Source: Burkholderiales bacterium
GTDB lineage: Bacteria; Pseudomonadota; Gammaproteobacteria; Burkholderiales; Burkholderiaceae_C
Reading direction: 5' to 3'
Assembly (NCBI GenBank): GCA_947508055.1
Contig: CANNRR010000016.1
Coordinates: 1 to 39,657 of the forward strand
DNA length: 39,657 nt
In this document: piece after piece, positions 1 to 6,787 of the stretch
Numbering within the stretch: position 1 is the first letter of the stretch
Layout: each line of letters begins with the position of its first letter
Notes under the pieces: model-generated
What the model was told of the DNA's origin: nothing
The model's database searches: none
Seen by the model: only the letters and a program-made list of their open reading frames with translations
Position numbers and translations under genes: made by a program

Positions 1-149
1 CCATGCGGCCAAATTGCACAGGCCAATGTGGCGCACTTTGCCAGAGCGAACCATATCATTCAGGGTGGAGAGCACTTCATCCAGAGGCGTAACAGGGTCA
101 TAACCGTGCAACTGGTACAGGTCGATATGGTCCAGTTGAAGACGCTTGA
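1..149 (-). pseudogene. aldo/keto reductase, internal fragment
   Basis: The complement of the first 149 bases reads without a stop as an aldo/keto reductase segment: a [13 protein letters not shown] stretch, then [23 protein letters not shown], here split as [10 protein letters not shown] and [13 protein letters not shown]. This is the beta4 to beta5 part of the TIM barrel (DLYQLH, then GKVRHIG). The reading frame runs off the left edge, so the C-terminal part may lie outside. The N-terminal third, with the cofactor-site Asp and Tyr, should lie to the right, but at about position 148 the sequence changes directly into a phasin gene on the other strand. The gene has therefore lost its 5' end and cannot be expressed as a normal reductase. 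The family call is good; the substrate is unknown. The junction could be a real rearrangement or an assembly join. Confidence 0.8.
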
Positions 150-691
150 ACAACATCATTGAACAATTCGCAGTCGCCAATCAAGCTAATGTGCAAGCCT
201 TTGAAGGCTTCTCCACCAAGGCTTTTTCCAGTGTAGAAAAGCTGGTTGAACTGAACATGGCAACCACCAAAGCCATCATGGGCGAATCATTCAGCCACGT
301 CAATGCACTGGCTTCTGTTAACGACGCACAGGAACTGATGGCTCTCCAAGCAGGCTTCGTCCAGCCTGTTGCTGAAAAGACCGCGGCCTACTTCAAGCAC
401 GTTCAGACCATCGCGGCCAACTCAGGTGCAGAATTCACCAAGGCAGTTGAAGCCAAGACCGCTGAAGCGCAAAAAACTTTCGATGAGGCCTTAGAAAAGA
501 TGGCAAAGAACGCTCCAGCTGGAACCGAAGGTGCTGTTGCCGCGTTCAAATCGGCTTTGTCCGCTGGTCAAAACGCAGTAGAAACTGCACAGGCTTCCGC
601 AAAGAAGGCTGCACAGACTGCCCAGGCAGCGTTCAACACCGCGTCTACTCAGGCAGTTGATGCCGTCAAAAAGGCAACTAGGGTAGCTTAA
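146..691 (+). CDS. phasin family protein (PHA granule-associated)
   Basis: The 181-residue product is alanine- and lysine-rich and amphipathic, and matches the Phasin_2 pattern: an [14 protein letters not shown] start, a [15 protein letters not shown] core helix, [19 protein letters not shown] in the middle, and an Ala/Lys/Gln-rich helical tail (residues 125-181). Phasins coat polyhydroxyalkanoate granules in the cytoplasm and affect granule size and number. The only available start is TTG at 146. There is no Shine-Dalgarno sequence, and the bases upstream belong to an aldo/keto reductase on the opposite strand, so the native ATG, ribosome site and promoter seem to have been cut away. Residue 2 onward (NNII) looks like a normal phasin N-terminus. 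The protein body is intact, but expression is doubtful. It converges with the lipocalin gene across a hairpin. Confidence 0.85.
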   Translation: MNNIIEQFAVANQANVQAFEGFSTKAFSSVEKLVELNMATTKAIMGESFSHVNALASVNDAQELMALQAGFVQPVAEKTAAYFKHVQTIAANSGAEFTKAVEAKTAEAQKTFDEALEKMAKNAPAGTEGAVAAFKSALSAGQNAVETAQASAKKAAQTAQAAFNTASTQAVDAVKKATRVA

Positions 692-696
692 TACCT

Positions 697-750
697 TGCT
701 GCCGAAAGGCAGCAGCCCTATACAACGGCACCCACGGGTGCCGTTTGTCA
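697..750 (+). terminator. two hairpins after the phasin gene
   Basis: A TGCTGCC/GGCAGCA stem with a GAAA tetraloop lies at 697-714. A stronger ACGGCACC/GGTGCCGT stem with a CACG loop lies at 725-744 and is followed by TTTGTC. The second is a plausible rho-independent terminator for the phasin. Being symmetrical, it may also serve the converging lipocalin gene. Confidence 0.65.
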
Positions 751-761
751 TCAGTGTGCCG

Positions 762-1328
762 CTATTTCCCGTGCTTCGCCAATTCCAACCGCCCCAAGTC
801 AAACCCCTGCGCCTCCAACCGGACCAAAAGCGCATCGTAAGACTGGGGGCTTACGGTCGGTGTGCGTGAAAGTACCCATAAGTACTCCCGCTTGGGCTCG
901 CTCACGGCGACCAACTGATACCCATCATCAAGGTCGACGACCCAGTAGTTCCCCCAAACGAATGGCAACAAAGACAACCACGATGGCGCAAAACGCACCT
1001 GCAGTTTAGGAGAAGTGGCGACACCTGTCTGCCTGGCCTCACCAATAGCCTCCTCTATTTCGCCAGTGTCCCTTCGGCATCTGTTGATAACCTGCACGGA
1101 GCCGCCTACCTGAAGCTTGTATTCCGCCCGTGTCTCAGCGACGCATTTCTTTTGAAACCAGTTTGGATACTTGGCGATCTCGTACCAAGTACCCATGTAA
1201 CGCTGAACATCCAACGTCGGGATAGTGACAAGCGGACCAGATGACTGGGCCGCACTGCCCTCAGTTGTCTGCGCAGTCGCCACTGACCACCCAATGCAGG
1301 CAATGAGTGAAATTGCAGTGTATTTCAT
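762..1328 (-). CDS. lipocalin family protein (Blc-like)
   Basis: The product has 188 residues. It begins with a cleavable signal peptide (about residues 1-19, ending ATA-Q), so it should be periplasmic. A Cys at residue 11 (LIAC) gives a weak lipobox-like motif, but the preceding segment is too short to favour a lipoprotein. The lipocalin signature follows at about residues 43-58 (RYMGTWYEIAKYPNWFQ), with the conserved GxW, and later comes the VWGNYWVVDLD strand pair typical of bacterial lipocalins. Bacterial lipocalins bind lysophospholipids or fatty acids and are often stress-induced. The start codon overlaps the stop of the upstream PNPOx-type gene (ATGA), so the two genes are translationally coupled. 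Confidence 0.88.
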   Translation of the reverse strand: MKYTAISLIACIGWSVATAQTTEGSAAQSSGPLVTIPTLDVQRYMGTWYEIAKYPNWFQKKCVAETRAEYKLQVGGSVQVINRCRRDTGEIEEAIGEARQTGVATSPKLQVRFAPSWLSLLPFVWGNYWVVDLDDGYQLVAVSEPKREYLWVLSRTPTVSPQSYDALLVRLEAQGFDLGRLELAKHGK

Positions 1329-1813
1329 GGTGTACCCCTGAGAACTTGCTTTAGTTCTTCCTTGTCAACAGTGCGCGCTGCGCCAAAACCGGAAACATGT
1401 CTGGCACTATCGACATTGATGATGACGAAACTAAAGTCACCGAGCTCTGTCATGTACTCAACGTCCGGATATCGTTTCAGGTAAGTGGCCTTGCAAGCAT
1501 GCCACTCAACACTCCCCCGCTCCGCCACGCTGGCATGCCCGTGAAGAGTGGCTCTTGGCAAATCGTGAACCGCATTTCCCGGCGTCTCTGCCACCATGAC
1601 AAGAAGTGACACTTGGCTTCTAGCCTGCAAGTAGCGCGTATGTGCTGCCAAGCCGCTGACGTGGATAACCAGGCAGAGCAACTGCCTCTCAACTGCGAAG
1701 GGGACCATTGATACAAATGGAGTGCCGTCGTCCTGGGTCGTCGCCAGTGCCGCAACCCGATTAGTTTCAAAAAGGTTGCGCAGTTCACGCGTGAGTCGAG
1801 GTTCGTGGGTCAT
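1325..1813 (-). CDS. pyridoxamine 5'-phosphate oxidase-like FMN-binding split-barrel protein (HugZ-like)
   Basis: I start the 162-residue protein at the ATG at 1813 because a CAGGAA ribosome site lies 6 to 8 bases upstream. The frame is open to 1873, but that extension has no support. The sequence TNRVAALATTQDDGTPFVSMVPFAV is the first strand and turn of a PNPOx-type split barrel (here residues about 16-40). It is followed by the HVSGLAAHTRYLQA helix that lines the FMN site in HugZ/HutZ-like heme-degradation proteins. The C-terminal DUF2470 domain of full HugZ proteins is absent. An FMN-dependent reductase or oxidase acting on a small molecule is likely; the substrate is not predictable. Its stop overlaps the lipocalin start (ATGA). 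Confidence 0.82.
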   Translation of the reverse strand: MTHEPRLTRELRNLFETNRVAALATTQDDGTPFVSMVPFAVERQLLCLVIHVSGLAAHTRYLQARSQVSLLVMVAETPGNAVHDLPRATLHGHASVAERGSVEWHACKATYLKRYPDVEYMTELGDFSFVIINVDSARHVSGFGAARTVDKEELKQVLRGTP

Positions 1814-1977
1814 AAATTCCTGCTGGCACTTGCACCTGTCGGTAAAACGATTGTGACCCGTGAAACGGCACATGCATCAAGACTTTATGCCGCGCAGGCC
1901 GAGGTCGCCAACCGAAGAAGTTGACCATCCTGTCAACAAAAGGAAAGCCCTGCGGTATTGGCACCGCGCCAACTTGA

Positions 1978-3054
1978 CTAGCTGGCCAGCGCCGGATAGT
2001 CGGTGTAACCCTTTTCACCCGGGGTGTAGAAGGTACTCATGTCCGGCGCACTGATTACAGCACCTGCCTTCATCCGCGCGACCAAATCGGGATTGGAAAT
2101 AAACGGCCGCCCAAATGCAATCAGGTCAGCCTCCTTCGCTTGCAAAGCCTTTTCTGCACTTTGAGTGTCGAAACCACCCACAGCGATGAACGTGCGGGCA
2201 AAAGCGGCACGAAGCTTCTTCTTGAACTCGGCCGGAACGGGCGGCGCGCCCATGGCGGAGTGATCGACTAGGTGCAGGTAGACCAACCCCATAGCTGACA
2301 ACTTCGTAGTCAGCGCCAAGAACTGCTCTTCGACACCGTCGAACGCTCCGGTGCCATTGAATACACCGTACGGAGAAATTCGAATGCCCACTTTGTCGGC
2401 GCCAATAGCATTTACGCAAGCCTCAGCCACTTCCAACGTGAAGCGATTGCGGGCCTGCGCGCTTGCGCCATAACCATCTGTGCGCTTGTTTACATTGGGG
2501 TTCAGGAACTGTTCCAACAGGTAGCCATTGGCGGCGTGAAGCTCAATGCCATCAAATCCTGCCTTGATGGCGAGCTTGGCTGCAGTCGCATATTCCTCGA
2601 CTGCCAAGGCGATGTCCGCCTCGGTCATGGCCGTAGGAACCGTGTACGGTTGTTGTCCCGATTTGTCTGTCCACATTTCACCTGGGCATACGTCCATACT
2701 AGGACCAACCACGCGAGCGCCTGCGGGAAGGTTGTCCTGATGACCCACACGACCCGTATGCATGAACTGCACAAATATTTTGCCGCCAGCTTTGTGCACC
2801 GCATCCGTGGTCAGGCGCCAGCCTTGAACTTGCTCTTCGTTGTAGAGGCCAGGAATTCGTGCGTAGCCAATTCCATTGGGCGAAGGTGAGGTTCCCTCAG
2901 TAACAATCAGACCAGCCGTGGCACGTTGCTCATAGTATTTGGCAACGAGAGTGCCGGGAGCGCTATTGTGTGTCGACCGACTACGGGTCATGGGAGCCAT
3001 GACAGTGCGATTGGCCAGGGAAATGCCGCCCAGGTTAAAGGTTTCAAATAACAT
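1978..3054 (-). CDS. nemA: alkene reductase / N-ethylmaleimide reductase, Old Yellow Enzyme family
   Basis: The 358-residue FMN enzyme is full length. Its start is set at the ATG at 3054 (MLFETFNLGGI), which has an AGGA element upstream; the 15 residues before it are non-conserved. It carries the family landmarks: LANRTVMAPMTRSRS near the N-terminus, QFMHTGRVGH for the FMN site, the substrate-binding His/Asn pair in ELHAANGYLLEQFLNP with NKRTDGYG after it, and VGGF followed by AFGRPFISNPDL at the phosphate-binding end. These enzymes reduce activated C=C bonds, maleimides, nitro compounds and quinones with NADPH. A 38-bp imperfect inverted repeat lies 75 bases upstream of the start, as expected of an electrophile-responsive repressor site, but no regulator gene is adjacent. 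Confidence 0.92.
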   Translation of the reverse strand: MLFETFNLGGISLANRTVMAPMTRSRSTHNSAPGTLVAKYYEQRATAGLIVTEGTSPSPNGIGYARIPGLYNEEQVQGWRLTTDAVHKAGGKIFVQFMHTGRVGHQDNLPAGARVVGPSMDVCPGEMWTDKSGQQPYTVPTAMTEADIALAVEEYATAAKLAIKAGFDGIELHAANGYLLEQFLNPNVNKRTDGYGASAQARNRFTLEVAEACVNAIGADKVGIRISPYGVFNGTGAFDGVEEQFLALTTKLSAMGLVYLHLVDHSAMGAPPVPAEFKKKLRAAFARTFIAVGGFDTQSAEKALQAKEADLIAFGRPFISNPDLVARMKAGAVISAPDMSTFYTPGEKGYTDYPALAS

Positions 3055-3128
3055 CGGTTGTCCTAAGAGTGGATTGGGTTGCCTGGTGAAAACGCCCAAT
3101 CATAGGGTGTTCAAACACTGGCCAACTT

Positions 3129-3166
3129 TAGGCTAGATAAGTGCGATGGGTACTTATTCAAGCCTA
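3129..3166. promoter_or_regulatory. inverted repeat, candidate operator upstream of nemA
   Basis: The arms TAGGCTaGATAAGT (3129-3142) and ACTTATtCaAGCCTA (3152-3166) are separated by nine bases. The arms match except for single-base offsets. The repeat lies between the stop of the small membrane protein gene and the nemA start and has no T-run, so an operator is more likely than a terminator. Old Yellow Enzyme genes are commonly controlled by TetR, LysR or HxlR type repressors. Which one acts here cannot be told. Confidence 0.5.
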
Positions 3167-3183
3167 GCGACTAGGGATATGGA

Positions 3184-3429
3184 TTATTTCCACTTTAAAA
3201 ATACCCAAACAGTCAGCGCCGCTCCAATAGTCAAAAACATCCAAGTCTCTGACACGACGTAGGGATACAACATGAGCACTACGCCAGCAATGGTCATCTC
3301 AGTTCGGGACGATTTCCTGCCGTGCCTGTAGGTAACATAGCCGATGATGCCAAAGATGATGGAGCCGAATATGTTGAGCGGACTGGGTAAGGTCAACCCC
3401 ATGGACTCGAGTGCTTTGATTTCATTCAT
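3184..3429 (-). CDS. small hypothetical membrane protein
   Basis: This 81-residue protein has three predicted membrane helices: about residues 18-35 (NIFGSIIFGIIGYVTY), 45-60 (MTIAGVVLMLYPYVV) and 62-79 (ETWMFLTIGAALTVWVFL). A basic loop, RHGRKSSRTE, separates the first two. It reads as a genuine protein with regular hydrophobic spans and no rare-codon clusters. I do not recognise a named family, and no function is proposed. It is transcribed toward nemA, 130 bases upstream of it, with the inverted repeat between them, so the two genes are probably regulated separately. Confidence 0.6.
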   Translation of the reverse strand: MNEIKALESMGLTLPSPLNIFGSIIFGIIGYVTYRHGRKSSRTEMTIAGVVLMLYPYVVSETWMFLTIGAALTVWVFLKWK

Positions 3430-3502
3430 GCAACATGTTACCTTCGCTTGAATTCACGGTCTTTGCCCACAGGGATTAGCTACCCCCTGCTGACGATTCC
3501 CG

Positions 3503-3535
3503 TTTACAGGTAACTTTGGTTGGCCTAACAGGGGC
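3503..3535 (+). repeat. copy A of a two-copy direct repeat (CAGG elements 22 bp apart)
   Basis: The segment TTTACAGGTAACTTT followed by CCTAACAGGGG matches 26 of 32 positions of a segment at 16486-16517 by eye. Both copies are on the same strand and are built from CAGGG-like elements exactly 22 bp apart (3507 and 3529 here). The repeat sits just behind the last gene of the kinase operon. An old IS21-type terminus, which carries multiple internal repeats, is one possible origin. Confidence 0.5.
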
Positions 3536-3537
3536 GG

Positions 3538-6114
3538 TCACCCGTTTGACGTCGCAGGTTTTATTGGGGAGGCAGACGACTTCAATGAGGTGTTCTTGCG
3601 ACCCATGGTCTTGTCGCACAACCGGGCAAACGTTTTTGCTTTGGAGTCAAGCACCGATCTGGCCTGGTGCAGCGCACGGCATCTCCACCCCGCGCCAGCC
3701 GCGGCGCCTGCCAGTAAAACCAGTGAGTACGCCCCAGAAAGCAGAGACCAAAGCCCCAGCAGTAGTGTGCCTCCCACGGCCAACCTGCGCGGTGAACACC
3801 AGATTGCATTGACGCGGTCGATCGCATCCACCGCATCGACCTGCGCCTGCAAGGCCATGCTGGCGCTCATCAAACTGTCAAGCGAAGACCTGACTTTCGC
3901 GGCGTCCTCCTGGGCGGGGGCCAGGCGGATGACCCGGAACCCAGCGGTCTGCAAGTCCTCCAGCGCTTCGCGCAGCTGCAAACGTGCTCCCGGGGTGCGC
4001 AGTCCGGCACGCAACAGATCGACAACGCTCTGCATTTCCCGCAAGAGTGATCCAGAACCATCCTCGCCGGCTGCTACGCCCTGGTGCTGCGCGGAGGACA
4101 TTCTTTCCTTCTCACGTGCCATGTCTTCCAACGCCAGCGGCAGCAACAACTGCGCCACGATCACGCCGACGGCATCGAGTTCATGCAATGACCCCAGGGC
4201 GAAAAACCACGGGCAGACATCACCGCTGGCCGCTACTGACGCAACGAGATTCGATCGAACCATGGACACAAATGCCGGCAAACATACCGCCAGCAAGACA
4301 TGCCCATGCAAACGTTCCATGGGCGGATGGTTCATGCGCGCCGACTGCAGATACAAAGCGTAGTGCACGTCGACCACAACCTGACTGCTGCCGAACCAGG
4401 TCTTGGGTTCGCGGCGCCAGCGATCTTCAGCATCACGCCCCTTTTCCCACAAGCTGGCGAAACGCTCCAGACCCTGGAGCCACTGCTGGCGGAAAGTAGA
4501 GACTTCGTTGCGTCCCGCTAGCGCCAACGCCTCCAGCACGCCTTCGCCGTGCAAGGAGTGCAGCCAAGCCATTGAAGTACGGTCCCCGTTGGATGCCTTG
4601 CGCGCGGCAATCAGCAAAGACTCCCTACTCACAGGCAGTCCTTTCCATACCGCGGGGATATCGGGCACCGCCGCCAGCACAAACTTCAGCAGCCGCCAGT
4701 CATCGGAGACTCCCCGGACATCCGCAATGTCTTGCAACCTGCGCAACAGGTTGTGGTCGTGGAGTTGCTCTTCTAGCCAGTTCGAAACGGTACCGCGCGC
4801 CAGATCCTTGGCACCGATGTCCCAATGCTTGACGAGGGTCGCAGCCAGTTCCACTGCAGTGGTGCATTGAGAATCCGCGATACGGTAGGGACGCAGCGCC
4901 GCGTTAACCGCCCCTTCCTGCGGCTCGACCAGTGTCGGGTCTCCGGCGAGCCAGCGTTGCACTTCCGGCCAGCTCCAGCGCACGTGGGGGTCACGCATCA
5001 GCAGGCCACGGCACAGCTTGCGCAGCTCACCATGAAACACAGGTCTGACGTCCACGGGCTTGGTCGCAAGCTGGTGGTTGACGATCTGCTCGTTCAGGTC
5101 CTCAAAGGGATGGCGGCCCACCGCAGCCTCCAGAACGATCATACCAAGCGACCACCAGTCGGCACGCTCGTCGATGACTCCAGTCAATGCCTCCGGAGCG
5201 GCATAGCGGGTCGTACGCGCGCCGCCCGTGAAGTGTTGCGTGCCCATGCGTACCGAGGCAATGCCGAAGTCGGTGAGCACCAGCGACAAAGGTGTCATCG
5301 TTCTCACAAGCACGTTTTCCGGTTTGAGGTCCCGGTGAAGGATATTCATGGACTGCACCCGGGCCAGTGCCTGTCCGATTTCAGAGACGATCTCATAGAT
5401 GCGGTCCACCGAAACCAGCCCGGCCTCGAGCAACTGTCGCAGACTGCCCTGTGCCAGGTACTCCATTACCTCGAAGCGAATGCCGCCCACGACGCCGGCC
5501 TCTACGATACGAATCACATGCGGATCATTGGCTTGCTGAAGCTTGGCCAGCAGATTCTCATCGCCCTGCAAGCCTTGGCGGTAAAGCTTGACGATCCAAT
5601 CCACATTGTCGTTCTGTCCCCGTACGCGCAATAGGTCCGCCTCGGCTCCGGCGGTGGGCAAAAGTTCCAGAGCCAAATAGCGTTGGCGCAGCGCAGTAGG
5701 CAGACGCAGTTGCAGCTCCACCGCGCTGCTATGCCCGTCCGCGCCAGTCAGCTCGGTACTAAAGGGGCGATTGCAGTACAGACAACGCGCCGTGCCAGGC
5801 GGATTGGGTTGCGCACAGTCCGGGTGACCGCACACCTTCTGACCACCACCCTCAGTGACTTCAGCAGACAGAATCAGCGAGGAATCATCCTCCGCTGGTA
5901 ATGGCTGGGGTGCTGGCGCTGCTGTTGATGCGTGAGCAGAGGCAGAGGCTGAGGTAAAAGCCGGACCAGGAACCTGAACTGGTGCCGGCCGCTCGTGCGG
6001 AATCTTCATGCTGAAGTCCACCCCCATCAGGGAGGAGCCACACCCACATCGCGACGCAGTCGCCGCGTTCTCACTTTCGCACACCGGGCAGATGCGGATG
6101 TAGTTCTCGCTCAT
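3538..6114 (-). CDS. zinc-ribbon Ser/Thr protein kinase with C-terminal membrane anchor
   Basis: The 858-residue protein starts with a zinc ribbon (C9, C12, C23, C25), followed by a Pro/Ala-rich linker and a second ribbon (C95, C100, C111, C114). A complete eukaryotic-type kinase domain spans about 140-395: Lys176 (WIVKLY), HRDLKPEN at 260-267, DFG at 282-284 and APE at 306-308. All catalytic residues are present, so it should be active. About 300 residues of uncharacterised helical sequence follow. Near the C-terminus are two hydrophobic spans (from RRLAVGGTLLLGLW to SLVLLAGAAAGAGW), which suggests a membrane hairpin with the kinase in the cytoplasm. It is the last gene of a four-gene operon and starts one base after the radical SAM stop codon. 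Kinases with N-terminal zinc ribbons are known from predicted signalling and conflict operons such as TerY-P, but no vWA or PP2C partner is present here. Target unknown. Confidence 0.88.
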   Translation of the reverse strand: MSENYIRICPVCESENAATASRCGCGSSLMGVDFSMKIPHERPAPVQVPGPAFTSASASAHASTAAPAPQPLPAEDDSSLILSAEVTEGGGQKVCGHPDCAQPNPPGTARCLYCNRPFSTELTGADGHSSAVELQLRLPTALRQRYLALELLPTAGAEADLLRVRGQNDNVDWIVKLYRQGLQGDENLLAKLQQANDPHVIRIVEAGVVGGIRFEVMEYLAQGSLRQLLEAGLVSVDRIYEIVSEIGQALARVQSMNILHRDLKPENVLVRTMTPLSLVLTDFGIASVRMGTQHFTGGARTTRYAAPEALTGVIDERADWWSLGMIVLEAAVGRHPFEDLNEQIVNHQLATKPVDVRPVFHGELRKLCRGLLMRDPHVRWSWPEVQRWLAGDPTLVEPQEGAVNAALRPYRIADSQCTTAVELAATLVKHWDIGAKDLARGTVSNWLEEQLHDHNLLRRLQDIADVRGVSDDWRLLKFVLAAVPDIPAVWKGLPVSRESLLIAARKASNGDRTSMAWLHSLHGEGVLEALALAGRNEVSTFRQQWLQGLERFASLWEKGRDAEDRWRREPKTWFGSSQVVVDVHYALYLQSARMNHPPMERLHGHVLLAVCLPAFVSMVRSNLVASVAASGDVCPWFFALGSLHELDAVGVIVAQLLLPLALEDMAREKERMSSAQHQGVAAGEDGSGSLLREMQSVVDLLRAGLRTPGARLQLREALEDLQTAGFRVIRLAPAQEDAAKVRSSLDSLMSASMALQAQVDAVDAIDRVNAIWCSPRRLAVGGTLLLGLWSLLSGAYSLVLLAGAAAGAGWRCRALHQARSVLDSKAKTFARLCDKTMGRKNTSLKSSASPIKPATSNG

Positions 6115-6115
6115 G

Positions 6116-6787
6116 CTAACGCCGCCACGAAACGTCCTGCAGGCTCAATCCCCGGCTACTGCACAGGGCCTCAACCTTTTCCATATCCCCACGGGCAGGA
6201 ATGCCGATCATCCAGATCTTGCCGTGCTCAACTGCCACCTGCATCTTCTTGTCGGTGTCTGCCAGTGGTTTGCTGACGAATTCATCAAAACGCTGGTGAC
6301 CCAGATTGCTCAACGGTAACAGCAACTGGTTGGATGAGCCGCGCCAGACTGCGACCGGCTCCTGACTTTCAATAAAGGGCTCCGAAATCACAGCATCCAG
6401 CAAAGCAAGGATCGCAGCGTGCTTGTTGTGCAAAGTTTTCAGCGGATAGCCAGAATAGCAAAGGATGTCGAAATCGAGCTTATCTACACGTCGCCATTCA
6501 CGCAGGCCCCGTAATAGAACGGTCAGCGCCTGCGCCTGATCGAACGGCTCACCACCGCTGATCGTCACCCCGTCAAACCCGCTCGCCCCTACCTGCCTGC
6601 ACCACGACAGCAGATCGTCAATGTCAACCTTCTTACGCGGGTCCGCCCTCCAGGTGTCCATGGATATGCACCCCTTGCAGCCGATGCTGCAACCCTGTAC
6701 CCACAGGCCAATGCGACGCCCGGGCCCAAGCACGGTGACGGGAAAGTGGGCCTTGTTAACCTCCAGAAACGTGGGGCGAGATTTCAC
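6116..6787 (-). CDS. minimal radical SAM / 4Fe-4S protein, NrdG/activase-like
   Basis: I start this 223-residue protein at a GTG at 6787 whose GTGA overlaps the stop of the upstream AAA+ gene. The longer open frame to 6916 runs inside that gene and has no support. The SAM cluster motif is C33-S-I-G-C37-K-G-C40, followed by a GVTISGGEPFDQ motif for SAM binding and DILCYSGYPL, all in the order found in NrdG and PflA activases. Later residues (DAVISEPFIES, then WRGSSNQ) are typical of stand-alone '4Fe-4S single cluster' proteins. There is no SPASM domain and no glycyl-radical enzyme nearby. The gene lies between a Clp-type ATPase and a kinase, so its substrate may be a protein or peptide of the same operon. 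That is inference only. Confidence 0.87.
   Translation of the reverse strand: MKSRPTFLEVNKAHFPVTVLGPGRRIGLWVQGCSIGCKGCISMDTWRADPRKKVDIDDLLSWCRQVGASGFDGVTISGGEPFDQAQALTVLLRGLREWRRVDKLDFDILCYSGYPLKTLHNKHAAILALLDAVISEPFIESQEPVAVWRGSSNQLLLPLSNLGHQRFDEFVSKPLADTDKKMQVAVEHGKIWMIGIPARGDMEKVEALCSSRGLSLQDVSWRR

Noticed and set aside
1785-2018. 77-codon minus-strand frame between nemA and the PNPOx gene
   Set aside because: Overlaps the well-supported PNPOx start region and nemA end; no motif.
3590-4363. Long plus-strand frame of 257 codons opposite the kinase gene
   Set aside because: It is the antisense shadow of a GC-rich gene with clear kinase motifs; it has no ribosome site and low-complexity Ser/Ala/Arg composition.
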